Origin: Falsiruegeria mediterranea M17
GTDB lineage: Bacteria; Pseudomonadota; Alphaproteobacteria; Rhodobacterales; Rhodobacteraceae
NCBI RefSeq assembly: GCF_900302455.1
Contig: NZ_ONZG01000001.1
Location: 434,001 to 498,000, forward strand
DNA: 64,000 nt
Reading direction: 5' to 3'
Each line of letters opens with the position of its first letter. Position 1 is the stretch's first letter. Below the pieces are notes generated by a model. The model did not search any database. It was given only the letters and a program-made list of their open reading frames with translations, and had not been told where the DNA came from. This document shows positions 33,085 to 41,173 of the stretch, piece by piece. Position numbers and translations under genes: made by a program.

Positions 33085-33506
33085 TGGCGTTCTGGTTGTT
33101 CAAATCCGAACCCTCGACCTGGAGCTGGGATGATCAGGTCGCCAAGGGTGCGGCGGGCGAGGAATGGGATGGCGTCCGTAACTACCAAGCGCGCAATTTC
33201 ATGCGCGAGATGAAGCTGGGTGATCGGGGATTCTTCTACCACTCGCAAAAGGAAAAGTCGGTCGTTGGTATAGTCGAAGTATGTGCCGAAGCGCATCCGG
33301 ACAGCACCACTGACGACGACCGGTGGGAATGTGTGGACATCAAGGCAGTGCGTGCCTTTGAAGCTCATGTTTCTCTGGATCAAATCAAGGCCGATGGACG
33401 ACTGGATGACATGGTGCTGGTCAAGAACTCGCGCCTGTCGGTACAGCCCGTCACCGAAAACGAATGGCAGGTGATTTGCGGCCTGGGGCAGACAAAGCCG
33501 GATTGA
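33084..33506 (+). CDS. EVE-domain (PUA-like) protein
   Basis: A 140-residue single-domain protein: MAFWLFKSEPSTWSWDDQV, GVRNYQARNFMREMKLGDRGFFYHS, and VSLDQIKADGRLDDMVLVKNSRLSVQPV are classic EVE motifs with the aromatic cage that binds modified bases. The fold is related to YTH and PUA domains. The target here is unknown. The start at 33084 is translationally coupled to YciI by TGATG. Confidence 0.92.
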   Translation: MAFWLFKSEPSTWSWDDQVAKGAAGEEWDGVRNYQARNFMREMKLGDRGFFYHSQKEKSVVGIVEVCAEAHPDSTTDDDRWECVDIKAVRAFEAHVSLDQIKADGRLDDMVLVKNSRLSVQPVTENEWQVICGLGQTKPD

Positions 33507-33545
33507 TCCGACAATGTGATCCTGCATCACGCAGGAGTTTGCCTT

Positions 33546-33941
33546 ATGGATCCTCTCAGTATTTTTGCCGCAGCCCTCGCCACCTTTGTCCTAGGGTCGC
33601 TGTGGTACATGGCGTTTGCTGATCACTGGAAAGTTGCAGCCCGCCTGCCCCTGAACGCCGAAGGGGATCCCCAAAGCGGCATGTCTCTCAAAGTGTTTGC
33701 CTCCAGCTTTGTTCTATTGCTGATCGTGGCAACAGCTCTTCAGGTTCTATTCCTGCGTACTGGCGTGACGTCGATTGTCCAAGGGGCCGCCACAGGGGCC
33801 GGAGTCGGTTTGTTGTTCATCACGCCTTGGATCGGGATCAACAATCTCTATGCCATCCGCTCACCCATTTTGACGCTGATCGACGGCGGCTATGCCACGC
33901 TCGCCTGCACGCTTATGGGTGTCATTCTGACTTTGCTATGA
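33546..33941 (+). CDS. DUF1761-like small membrane protein
   Basis: A 131-residue protein with four predicted membrane helices (about 3-22, 56-78, 82-103 and 108-130). The N-terminal FAAALATFVLGSLWYMAF pattern is typical of DUF1761 proteins, which have no known function. The start at 33546 is supported by AGGAG 8 bases before it; a reading 10 residues longer lacks this. It comes 39 bp after the EVE gene and may be co-transcribed. Confidence 0.8.
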   Translation: MDPLSIFAAALATFVLGSLWYMAFADHWKVAARLPLNAEGDPQSGMSLKVFASSFVLLLIVATALQVLFLRTGVTSIVQGAATGAGVGLLFITPWIGINNLYAIRSPILTLIDGGYATLACTLMGVILTLL

Positions 33942-34116
33942 AAAAACGGGGAGAGTTCCGACGATACAGAACCCTCCCCCACCCCGCGTGCTCCCAAGTC
34001 ACCACACGCGTATGAAATTCGAGGTCCTGACCGTCCTGGTCTGGATGTATCCTTTATGGCCCAAGCCACCGCATCGCACAAACCCAAAGCACTGAAGATA
34101 CGTCTAAAATACGAAA

Positions 34117-34135
34117 CGCCCGCAATCTGCGGGCG
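34117..34135 (-). terminator. Terminator of the DUF2853 gene
   Basis: CGCCCGCA and TGCGGGCG pair around a 3-base loop. On the minus strand it is followed by TTTCGTATTTT. It lies 26 bp past the DUF2853 stop. Confidence 0.75.
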
Positions 34136-34161
34136 CTCAGAAAACCGAAAATCTGGCAGGC

Positions 34162-34503
34162 TTAGCCGTAGACAGCTTCTTTGCCGAAATGCTTGGTCAG
34201 CATGTAGTAGACAACCGCACGATATTTGTTGCGCTCGGATTTGCCATAGGTCTCGATCACTTTGTTGATCGCTTCCATCAGCTCAGGCCCATCTGCCAGG
34301 CCGAGCTTCTTGATCAGAAAGTTGTTTTTGACCGTTTCCAGTTCGCTTTCCTGAGTGGCCGCAACCGTCGACGCATCCGCATCATAGATCGCCGGACCGC
34401 ATCCGATGGTGACTTTGGTCAACAGGTCCATGTCGGCATCCATGCCGCATTTGTTTTTCAGATCGTCGGCGTATTGAGCGATCAGATCGTCGCGTTTGCC
34501 CAT
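34162..34503 (-). CDS. DUF2853-family protein
   Basis: A 113-residue mostly helical cytoplasmic protein (MGKRDDLIAQYADDLKNKCGMD; VYYMLTKHFGKE). The family is small and of unknown function. GGGAGA 7 bases before the ATG at 34503 supports the start. It is a single gene with its own terminator. Confidence 0.82.
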   Translation of the reverse strand: MGKRDDLIAQYADDLKNKCGMDADMDLLTKVTIGCGPAIYDADASTVAATQESELETVKNNFLIKKLGLADGPELMEAINKVIETYGKSERNKYRAVVYYMLTKHFGKEAVYG

Positions 34504-34657
34504 GTGTGTTCTCCCAAGAGTGTGAGTGCCAAACGGTGATGTGATCACCGCAGACAAGCCTAGACGCAGTAATTTGCGTCACAAAGGGAAATTTTGACCG
34601 GTTTCTTCCCCCCAATTCACACAAACCGTCAGGTGCTTGCAATTCACATTTCTTTAT

Positions 34658-34673
34658 TTAACAATTATGTTAA
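34658..34673. promoter_or_regulatory. TTAACAATTATGTTAA operator-like palindrome
   Basis: Six-base arms TTAACA and TGTTAA with a 4-base centre, 18 bp upstream of the DUF899 start. The size and AT-rich half-sites fit an ArsR-, MarR- or HxlR-type repressor. The position, close to the ribosome-binding site, fits repression. Confidence 0.45.
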
Positions 34674-34690
34674 GCAAAGGGAGAGATTCC

Positions 34691-35329
34691 ATGACCGTTC
34701 AATTCCCCAATGAAAGCCCCGACTACCGCGCCGCGCGAACAGCGCTGTTGCGGGCTGAGGTCGATCTACGCAGCCAAATCGAAGCTGTCGCCGCGAAACG
34801 CCGGGCCCTGCCAATGGGCGGACTCATCCCCACCGATTATGCATTCAAAGGCCTTGATGGCACGGCCCGTCCCCTCTCGTCGCTGTTTGGTGAGCACGAT
34901 ACGCTGGCGATCTACTCGCTGATGTACGGACCCAAGGCGACGGGGCCGTGCCCCATGTGTTCCGCTTTTTTGGATGGGATGACCGGTCAGGTCAGCCATA
35001 TCAGCAAGCGGATGGCCTTTGCGGTGGTGGCTGAAAGCAATCCCGAACGCCTGTCCGCCTTGCAGGGGCAGATGGCGTGGCAGGACCTTCCGCTGTTGTC
35101 GGCGGACGGCACAGGTTACCAAACCGACTACCTTGCCCAGAGCCCGGATGGCGATCAGCTGCCGATGATGAATGTTTTTATCAGGGACGGTGACGGTGTT
35201 CGTCATTTCTGGGGATCCGAGATGTTTTATGCCCCCAGCGATTGGCACCCGCGCCACGTCGATTCCATCTGGCCACTTTGGAACCTGTTGGACCTGACGC
35301 CTCAAGGTCGTGGAGATTGGATGCCCTAA
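34691..35329 (+). CDS. DUF899 thioredoxin-like protein
   Basis: A 212-residue protein with the CPMC motif (Cys87, Cys90) in GPKATGPCPMCSAFLDGM, conserved NVFIRDGDGVRHFWGSEM and the C-terminal WPLWNLLDLTPQGRG. DUF899 proteins have a thioredoxin-like fold, and a redox role is assumed but unproven. The start at 34691 follows GGGAGAG; an in-frame start 18 residues earlier lacks such a site. The operator-like palindrome 34658-34673 suggests tight regulation. Confidence 0.88.
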   Translation: MTVQFPNESPDYRAARTALLRAEVDLRSQIEAVAAKRRALPMGGLIPTDYAFKGLDGTARPLSSLFGEHDTLAIYSLMYGPKATGPCPMCSAFLDGMTGQVSHISKRMAFAVVAESNPERLSALQGQMAWQDLPLLSADGTGYQTDYLAQSPDGDQLPMMNVFIRDGDGVRHFWGSEMFYAPSDWHPRHVDSIWPLWNLLDLTPQGRGDWMP

Positions 35330-35375
35330 GCGAAATGGTGCGCGCGGCACGTAAACCCGCGCACACCAGTGTTGG

Positions 35376-35783
35376 TCAGAGCTTCTTGTGCTCAGCCTTC
35401 AGCGCCAGCCAGAGGCAGTAGCACATGATCAGCACCACAAAGGTGAAAGGAATGCCGGTCGACACCGCCGCCCCTTTCAAGGCCGATAAACCGCCCCCAA
35501 GAAGCAGCGCAATCGCCACAAGACCCTCGAGCGTGCACCAGAATACGCGCTGAACCACCGGGGCATCCATCTTGCCGCCCGCCGTGATCGTATCAATCAC
35601 CAGCGAACCGGAATCCGACGAGGTCACAAAAAAGATCACGATCAGAACCAGAGAGATCGGGGCCACGATCGAATGGAGCGGCAACTCTTTCAGGAACCCG
35701 AACAGCGCGCCTTCGGGTTTGTAGCTGTCGATCACTGTCGCCTTGACGCCCTCGGGGTCGAGCATTTTCTTCTTTTCAGACAT
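35376..35783 (-). CDS. C-terminal fragment of a BCCT-family transporter
   Basis: A 135-residue reading that matches only the last part of betaine/carnitine/choline transporters: VIFFVTSSDSGSLVIDTITAGGK, the VFWCTLEGLVAIALLLGGGLSAL helix and a final membrane helix. Full transporters have about 12 membrane helices and over 500 residues. Despite this it has an intact start with AGGTGAG upstream and a new short N-terminus (MSEKKKMLDPEGVKATVIDS). It is probably the product of an internal deletion, and may be non-functional. No other BCCT part was found upstream. Confidence 0.7.
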   Translation of the reverse strand: MSEKKKMLDPEGVKATVIDSYKPEGALFGFLKELPLHSIVAPISLVLIVIFFVTSSDSGSLVIDTITAGGKMDAPVVQRVFWCTLEGLVAIALLLGGGLSALKGAAVSTGIPFTFVVLIMCYCLWLALKAEHKKL

Positions 35784-35917
35784 GGCTCACCTGTTCGCTT
35801 CCCAGAATAGTGGGATCAGCGTTGCGTGGCTTTGGGGGACCTGTCCAATTGTAGCGAATTCGTGAAACTACCACCTAAGTTAAGTGCCTCAGGGCGATTT
35901 AGGGCGCAAAAACAGAA

Positions 35918-35943
35918 AAAGCCGCGGAAAACTCCGCGGCTTT
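35918..35943 (-). terminator. Terminator of ahcY
   Basis: Perfect arms AAAGCCGCGG and CCGCGGCTTT flank a 6-base loop. On the minus strand a TTTTT run follows. It begins 24 bp past the ahcY stop. Confidence 0.9.
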
Positions 35944-35966
35944 GACGTTTTAGATCGGTAGGCGGA

Positions 35967-37355
35967 TCAGTAGCGATAGTGCTCGGGCTTGTAGGGGCCT
36001 TCGGGCTTCACGCCGATGTAAGCGGCCTGCTCGTTGTCCATCCTGGTCAGCTTCACACCGATACGGTCCAGGTGCAGACGTGCAACCTTTTCGTCCAGGT
36101 GCTTGGGCAGAATGTAGACATCGTTGTTGTACTCGTCACCCTTGGTGAACAGCTCGATCTGAGCCAGCACCTGGTTGGTGAACGAGGCCGACATCACAAA
36201 CGATGGGTGGCCGGTGGCGTTGCCCAAGTTCAGCAGACGGCCCTCAGACAACAGGATCAGACGGCTGCCCGAAGGCATCTCGATCATGTCCACCTGTTCC
36301 TTGATGTTGGTCCACTTGTGGTTCTTCAGGGCAGCGACCTGGATTTCGTTGTCGAAGTGGCCGATGTTGCCGACGATGGCCATGTCCTTCATCTCGCGCA
36401 TATGCTCGATGCGGATCACGTCCTTGTTGCCAGTGGTGGTGATGAATACGTCCGCGGTGGCAACTTCGTCTTCCAGCAGGGTGACTTCGAAGCCGTCCAT
36501 TGCAGCCTGCAGGGCGCAGATGGGGTCAACTTCGGTGACCTTCACACGCGCACCGGCGCCGGCCAGCGAAGCGGCCGAGCCTTTGCCAACGTCGCCGTAA
36601 CCACAAACAACAGCAACTTTACCGGCCAGCATGGTGTCGGTGGCGCGGCGGATACCGTCGACCAGCGATTCCTTACAGCCGTATTTGTTGTCGAATTTCG
36701 ACTTGGTGACGCTGTCGTTCACGTTGATCGCCGGGAAGGGCAGTTGGCCATCTTTCACCAGCTGATACAGACGGTTCACGCCTGTGGTGGTTTCCTCGGA
36801 CACGCCTTTGATCTGATCACGCATCTTGGTGAACCAGCCAGGGCTTGCTGCCATACGCTTGGCGATCTGCGCCTTGATCACTTCTTCCTCTTCCGAGGTC
36901 GGCACGGCGATGATGTCTTCGCCCGCTTCGGCACGTGCGCCCAGCAGGATGTACAGCGTCGCGTCGCCGCCATCATCCAGGATCATGTTAGGGCCATCTT
37001 CGAACAGGAAGGATTTATCCAGGTAATCCCAGTGCTCTTCCAGGGTCTGGCCCTTGATCGCAAAGACCGGAACATCTGCAGCCGCGATCGCAGCAGCCGC
37101 GTGGTCTTGTGTCGAGAAGATGTTGCATGAAGCCCAACGCACGTCCGCACCCAGAGCAACCAGGGTTTCAATCAAAACCCCTGTCTGAATGGTCATGTGC
37201 AACGAGCCAACAATACGCGCGCCGCTCAGCGGTTTGCTTTCACCATATTCTGCACGCAGGGACATCAGGCCCGGCATTTCGGTTTCAGCAATGTTCAATT
37301 CTTTACGGCCAAACTCGGCCAGCGCAATGTCCTTGACGATATAGTCCCCGGCCAT
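35967..37355 (-). CDS. ahcY: Adenosylhomocysteinase
   Basis: A 462-residue NAD-dependent enzyme splitting S-adenosylhomocysteine into adenosine and homocysteine, so it recycles the product of methylation reactions. Seen motifs: [15 protein letters not shown] near the N-terminus, the NAD-binding [44 protein letters not shown], and the C-terminal [10 protein letters not shown]. The start at 37355 (MAGDYIV) is preferred to the ATG at 37367 because GGAG is 6 bases before it. The upstream leader can form a structure that hides this site. Confidence 0.97.
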   Translation of the reverse strand: MAGDYIVKDIALAEFGRKELNIAETEMPGLMSLRAEYGESKPLSGARIVGSLHMTIQTGVLIETLVALGADVRWASCNIFSTQDHAAAAIAAADVPVFAIKGQTLEEHWDYLDKSFLFEDGPNMILDDGGDATLYILLGARAEAGEDIIAVPTSEEEEVIKAQIAKRMAASPGWFTKMRDQIKGVSEETTTGVNRLYQLVKDGQLPFPAINVNDSVTKSKFDNKYGCKESLVDGIRRATDTMLAGKVAVVCGYGDVGKGSAASLAGAGARVKVTEVDPICALQAAMDGFEVTLLEDEVATADVFITTTGNKDVIRIEHMREMKDMAIVGNIGHFDNEIQVAALKNHKWTNIKEQVDMIEMPSGSRLILLSEGRLLNLGNATGHPSFVMSASFTNQVLAQIELFTKGDEYNNDVYILPKHLDEKVARLHLDRIGVKLTRMDNEQAAYIGVKPEGPYKPEHYRY

Positions 37356-37363
37356 CAGATGCT

Positions 37364-37444
37364 CCATTCCGGTTAAATCATTTCGCTGCCACTAACATTC
37401 ATCAATGAAAGTGGCAACGCTCATGACCCTTCACACCGGAATGG
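37364..37444 (-). promoter_or_regulatory. Structured ahcY leader with an anti-Shine-Dalgarno sequence
   Basis: In the mRNA, CCATTCCGGT (complement of 37435-37444) is perfectly complementary over 10 bases to ACCGGAATGG (complement of 37364-37373), which overlaps the Shine-Dalgarno region of ahcY. Between them a 10-bp stem with one G-U pair, CGTTGCCACT/AGTGGCAGCG (37384-37419), extended by CATT/AATG, forms a stable hairpin. The upstream element also sits in its own small hairpin (TTCAC/GTGAA, 37430-37449), so two mutually exclusive folds are possible. It does not match the SAH or SAM/SAH riboswitch consensus as I know them. Confidence 0.55.
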
Positions 37445-37500
37445 GTGAAGCCAAATGGACTATTTCTGGCAAAAATCCCTGCAAATTGGCTGTTTTCAGC

Positions 37501-37815
37501 TCAACTGCTCGTCCCCTCGACCGTGACTTTGGGCACGGCTTGGAAGAAATCGGTTCCCGCCGCGATGATGCAGCTGGTTCCGTTGGCATGGGTCAGCAGC
37601 ACGGTATAGGTCCCGGTTTCGCTGGATGACCAGATCTCCATGACGGATTGTGCGCCATTCACCTTTTGCAAGCCACCAACCGTAAGTGTTTCCGAATACT
37701 TCTTGGTCAGCTGCTCAACCAGAGCGTCGCGCATCCCGCAGGAGGCGGCAAAAGCAGGCGGGGCCGTAGCGGCCATGCCAAAGGCAAGGGCAAATCCCAA
37801 CAGACGCTTGAACAT
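37501..37815 (-). CDS. Small secreted protein of unknown function
   Basis: A 104-residue protein with a clear signal peptide (MFKRLLGFALAFGMAATAPPAFA, cleavage near residue 23) and an AAAGGAG ribosome-binding site. The mature part has two cysteines (in SCGMRDAL and SCIIAAGTDF) that could form a disulfide, and a beta-rich pattern (VMEIWSSSETGTYTVLLTHANG). The family was not recognised. It is a single gene upstream of ahcY on the same strand. Confidence 0.75.
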   Translation of the reverse strand: MFKRLLGFALAFGMAATAPPAFAASCGMRDALVEQLTKKYSETLTVGGLQKVNGAQSVMEIWSSSETGTYTVLLTHANGTSCIIAAGTDFFQAVPKVTVEGTSS

Positions 37816-38022
37816 AACAAGCTCCTTTCAGTAAAGGTTACAGTCTGAGAGGGGCGCGCCGGGAGGAGAAAACACGCCCCCCTCAGCACTTGATATCGTG
37901 ATCATGCCGTCCCATTACAACGTACGGGACCTCAACTTGGCGTTGGCAGCATGTGATCAGATGCATTCAGGCTGCGCCCGAATTGTGGCGAAAAAATGGC
38001 GCGAAAACAGAGGCGTGGCAGC

Positions 38023-38619
38023 ATGGCAACACAACCAAGAGCATGGCAGCGAATGCTATCGGGGCGCAGGCTCGATTTGTTGGACCCGACACCGGTCGAC
38101 ATCGAAATCGAAGACATTGCGCATGGATTGGCCTTTGTGGCGCGCTGGAACGGCCAAACCATTGGAGACTTTGCATATTCCGTGGCTGAACATTCCTTGC
38201 TGGTCGAAGAACTCTTTGGCCGGATCGCCCCCAAAGCACCTATCAAATGGCGACTGGCGGCCCTGCTGCACGATGCCCCCGAATACGTGATCGGCGACAT
38301 GATTTCCCCGGTTAAGGCCGCCGTGGGTTCGGGCTATGGCGAGCTTGATGACCGCCTTACGGCAGCCATTCACATTCGCTTTGGCTTGCCTGCCAAAATT
38401 CCCGCATCGATCAAACGCCAGATCAAAAAGGCTGATCGTATCAGCGCATGGATGGAAGCCACCCAGATCGCCGGATTTTCTGAAAGCGAGGCCAGCAAGT
38501 TCTTTGGTCGCCCGGATCGCACCTTGATCGAAGGGCTAAGTATCGCCCTGCGCCCCCCGGTTGACGTGCGAAGGGATTTCACCAACCGGCACGCCGACCT
38601 GATGTCTCAGCTGGATTGA
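38023..38619 (+). CDS. HD-domain phosphohydrolase, YfbR-like
   Basis: A 198-residue protein with the metal-binding HD pattern: His57 (YSVAEHSLLVEEL), His83-Asp84 (LLHDAPEYVIGD) and a later Asp in IKKADRISAWMEA. Relatives are 5'-deoxynucleotidases or related phosphohydrolases. Two starts are possible: 37996 (MARKQRRGS) and 38023 (MATQPRAWQ); the latter fits homologues better and has AGAGG upstream. The 3' end overlaps the convergent GT61 gene by 13 bp. Confidence 0.85.
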   Translation: MATQPRAWQRMLSGRRLDLLDPTPVDIEIEDIAHGLAFVARWNGQTIGDFAYSVAEHSLLVEELFGRIAPKAPIKWRLAALLHDAPEYVIGDMISPVKAAVGSGYGELDDRLTAAIHIRFGLPAKIPASIKRQIKKADRISAWMEATQIAGFSESEASKFFGRPDRTLIEGLSIALRPPVDVRRDFTNRHADLMSQLD

Positions 38620-39809
38620 GCCGCCTCACGCGCAGCACGGCGGGCGCGACGCTCCTGTCGTATCCTGCGAATGCGGCGTTGGGCGTATTCAGGTGATTCC
38701 ACAAATTCACCGGTGTCCCCCAACCCTTTGTCCAGGAACAGCTGCTTACGCTGCTTGTCCGTCAAAGGTTCCCATTCAGCATCCGGATCAATAAACCCGC
38801 CCGCCGCCAAAGCGCGCCCAATGATTTTGTGGTTCAGCTCTCCAAAAGACTGTCGATCTGATTTGCCTTTGCTCGAGCGTACCCATTCCGTGTGCAACGC
38901 ATCGACGACGATCGGGTCTGTACCGGTGAAATGGGCCACATTGCGGGCGAGCAAGTTGTTGGCTCCGGCTTTCCGGCGCAAGATCATTGCCAGCTTTTGA
39001 TCGGCACGTCCGACCATGGCAAACAAGTGCAAGGCAGAACCATCTGCCGCCACCACATGTTTTGCCGCCTTGTATCGGGCGAGTTGGGTTTTGAGGTCGT
39101 ATTTTTCGGGATGGAAAATGTCGTAACCCTGCTTGGTCAACAGGTCTTCCAACCGCTCCTCTCCCAACAGCCCCCCTTTGCCGACACCCAGGGCCGAACG
39201 CGAGATATAGATCTTGCTTGCGCCATCGGGTTCCACATCGCGCGCAAATCGATTGTGAATTGCATTGCGAAACTTCTGCGTGCCTTCGGTGATCTTGCCC
39301 AGCCCAAACCCCTGCCCCGGAACGATCAACTCTTCGACCTGGGTCGCTTCTGTTGCCACGCGAATGGGCAATTCAGGCGCCATCAACCCCACAAATTCCT
39401 GCTGAAAACCGCGCACTGCGTCCCCAACCTTGGGTCGCTTGGGCATGAACAGCACACCGTCAATTGGTCCGTCAATGTGATCCAGTGCCCACAGGCGAGC
39501 CGAGCTTTCGACAAGGAAATGACCGAAATGCGCCCACAGAACACCACCCCACAACCACCGACCCGACAGTTTGGTTGGAACAGTTACAGGCTTTTCGGGT
39601 TCAGTCGTAAGCGGCCGGAACTTGCGCCAAAGCGCACCTTCAGGACAATAGCGGCCATCACTGTCCAGAACCCCCGCGGGTTGAACAAAGGCACTTTCAT
39701 CGGGTGGAACAACGATAGCATCCGACAGGTTCACAATACGTTCGGACCAACCGCCCTCGGGCATCGGCTGGACTGTGTTGTCGTTTGGATCCAGCTCTTC
39801 TTCCGACAT
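38607..39809 (-). CDS. Glycosyltransferase family 61 protein
   Basis: A 400-residue protein. The central part has GT61/DUF563 features: GVLWAHFGHFLVESSARLWAL (His-rich start of the domain), KIYISRSALGVGKGGLLGEERLEDLLTKQGYDIFHPE, and VVAADGSALHLFAMVG. A very basic C-terminal tail (RRIRRIRQERRARRAAREA) may contact membrane or nucleic acid. The sugar and acceptor are unknown. It follows regA by 10 bp, so the two may be co-transcribed; the link to redox control is only positional. Confidence 0.8.
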   Translation of the reverse strand: MSEEELDPNDNTVQPMPEGGWSERIVNLSDAIVVPPDESAFVQPAGVLDSDGRYCPEGALWRKFRPLTTEPEKPVTVPTKLSGRWLWGGVLWAHFGHFLVESSARLWALDHIDGPIDGVLFMPKRPKVGDAVRGFQQEFVGLMAPELPIRVATEATQVEELIVPGQGFGLGKITEGTQKFRNAIHNRFARDVEPDGASKIYISRSALGVGKGGLLGEERLEDLLTKQGYDIFHPEKYDLKTQLARYKAAKHVVAADGSALHLFAMVGRADQKLAMILRRKAGANNLLARNVAHFTGTDPIVVDALHTEWVRSSKGKSDRQSFGELNHKIIGRALAAGGFIDPDAEWEPLTDKQRKQLFLDKGLGDTGEFVESPEYAQRRIRRIRQERRARRAAREAAQSS

Positions 39810-39819
39810 GGAGAACCTT

Positions 39820-40374
39820 TTAGCGTGGGCTGCGTTTGGCCAGTATACGCTGCAATGTGCGTCGATGCATGTTTAGCCGACGGGCCGTTTCACTAACGTT
39901 ACGATCGCACAGCTCATAAACCCGCTGGATATGCTCCCACCGAACGCGGTCAGCGCTCATCGGGTTTTCCGGCGGCGGAGGCAATTCATCGGGTTGTGCC
40001 AACAAGGCGTTGGTAATGTCGGTGGCATCGGCGGGTTTCGACAGGTAATCGGTCGCGCCGATCTTGACGGCGGCCACGGCGGTGGCGATCGCGCCGTATC
40101 CGGTCAGAACCACGACACGACTGTCCGGGCGCTTTTCTCGCAGAACTTCGACCACGTCCAACCCATTGCCGTCTTCAAGCCGCAAATCCACCACGGCGTA
40201 GGCCGGTGGCCTTGCAGTGGCGATGGCGCTGCCTGCAGCAACGGAGGAGGCAGTTTCAATCTCGAACCCGCGTTTTTCCATGGCTTTGGCAAGGCGACGC
40301 AGAAACGGTTCGTCATCGTCCACCAACAACAGGGATTTGTCCGGTCCGATTTCAAGCTGCTGCGTATCTGCCAT
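39820..40374 (-). CDS. regA: Redox response regulator RegA (PrrA/ActR)
   Basis: A 184-residue regulator, the usual RegA length. The receiver domain has Asp19-Asp21 and the phospho-acceptor Asp63 (YAVVDLRLEDG), followed by a Pro-rich linker (ELPPPPENP) and a Fis-type helix-turn-helix (VSETARRLNMHRRTLQRILAKR). In phototrophic and respiring alphaproteobacteria RegA controls photosynthesis, respiration, CO2 and N2 fixation genes according to redox state. The ATG at 40374 is chosen over an upstream GTG. It lies 86 bp after senC on the same strand. Confidence 0.95.
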   Translation of the reverse strand: MADTQQLEIGPDKSLLLVDDDEPFLRRLAKAMEKRGFEIETASSVAAGSAIATARPPAYAVVDLRLEDGNGLDVVEVLREKRPDSRVVVLTGYGAIATAVAAVKIGATDYLSKPADATDITNALLAQPDELPPPPENPMSADRVRWEHIQRVYELCDRNVSETARRLNMHRRTLQRILAKRSPR

Positions 40375-40460
40375 GCTCTGCACTTTCCGTTGGTCTTGTT
40401 ATGTCTTGCCTAGGCTGAATATGACCCTGACCTGTGGAAAGGTCAAACACACATGCTTGA

Positions 40461-41081
40461 TTAAAGGGCATCCAGGAAACAGCCAACTTTATCGGCCATG
40501 TTTTCTGGGGTTTCGTCCCGCTTGAAAAATTCGACAAATCCAACTTCGGGCAGCACCAGATAGGTAAAGGTCGAATGATCCACCAAATAGTATTCGTCGC
40601 TCTTGTCCTGAGCCTTGTAATAGGTCTTGTAAGCTAGGCTTGCCGCCTTCACCTGTTCGGGCGATCCTGTGAGACCGATCATCTTTTCATGCAGGTTAAA
40701 GGCATAGTCGCCCACAACCTCGGGCGTATCTCGGTCAGGGTCGATCGAGATGAAGACAGGCGTCACGCTTTGGCCGCGCTTGGCCAGCACATCCACAGCC
40801 TCGGCATTGCGCGACACATCCAGCGGGCAGACGTCCGGGCAGAAGGTATAACCAAAATACACCAGCGTCGGTTCGGTGATCACGTCCTTATCGGTGACGG
40901 TCTCGCCCTTGGAATTCAACAGCTCAAATGGCCCACCAATGGCCCCGGCGCCACCCGCAATCTGGGTCGAGCGGCATTGTGCAAACTGATCATCCGACCG
41001 CCCGCCCAAGGTCAGCAGCCAAACACCCCCAAGGATGATGGCAAGTACAACGGCGGCAAGAATGGCATACATTCGGGTCAT
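40461..41081 (-). CDS. senC: SCO1/SenC copper chaperone for cytochrome oxidase
   Basis: A 206-residue membrane-anchored thioredoxin-fold protein. One N-terminal helix (about 5-25) anchors it with the rest in the periplasm. The copper site is CPDVC (Cys81, Cys85) with His169 (YYLVDHSTFTYLV). SCO proteins deliver copper to the CuA centre of cytochrome oxidase and take part in thiol signalling. It lies between regA and the divergent regB, the classic regB-senC-regA (prrBCA) order. Confidence 0.93.
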   Translation of the reverse strand: MTRMYAILAAVVLAIILGGVWLLTLGGRSDDQFAQCRSTQIAGGAGAIGGPFELLNSKGETVTDKDVITEPTLVYFGYTFCPDVCPLDVSRNAEAVDVLAKRGQSVTPVFISIDPDRDTPEVVGDYAFNLHEKMIGLTGSPEQVKAASLAYKTYYKAQDKSDEYYLVDHSTFTYLVLPEVGFVEFFKRDETPENMADKVGCFLDAL

Positions 41082-41173
41082 GGCGGCAAACCTTGTGACA
41101 CAGGGGATGTTGATCGTTTCGGCGCGGACACCTATCAAGATATCCAGCCGTTGCAACAGGACATAATCGACCG

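Noticed and set aside
37364-37444. Known SAH, SAM-II or SAM/SAH riboswitch upstream of ahcY
   Set aside because: The conserved core bases I know for these classes were not found, so the leader is reported only as an unassigned structured element.
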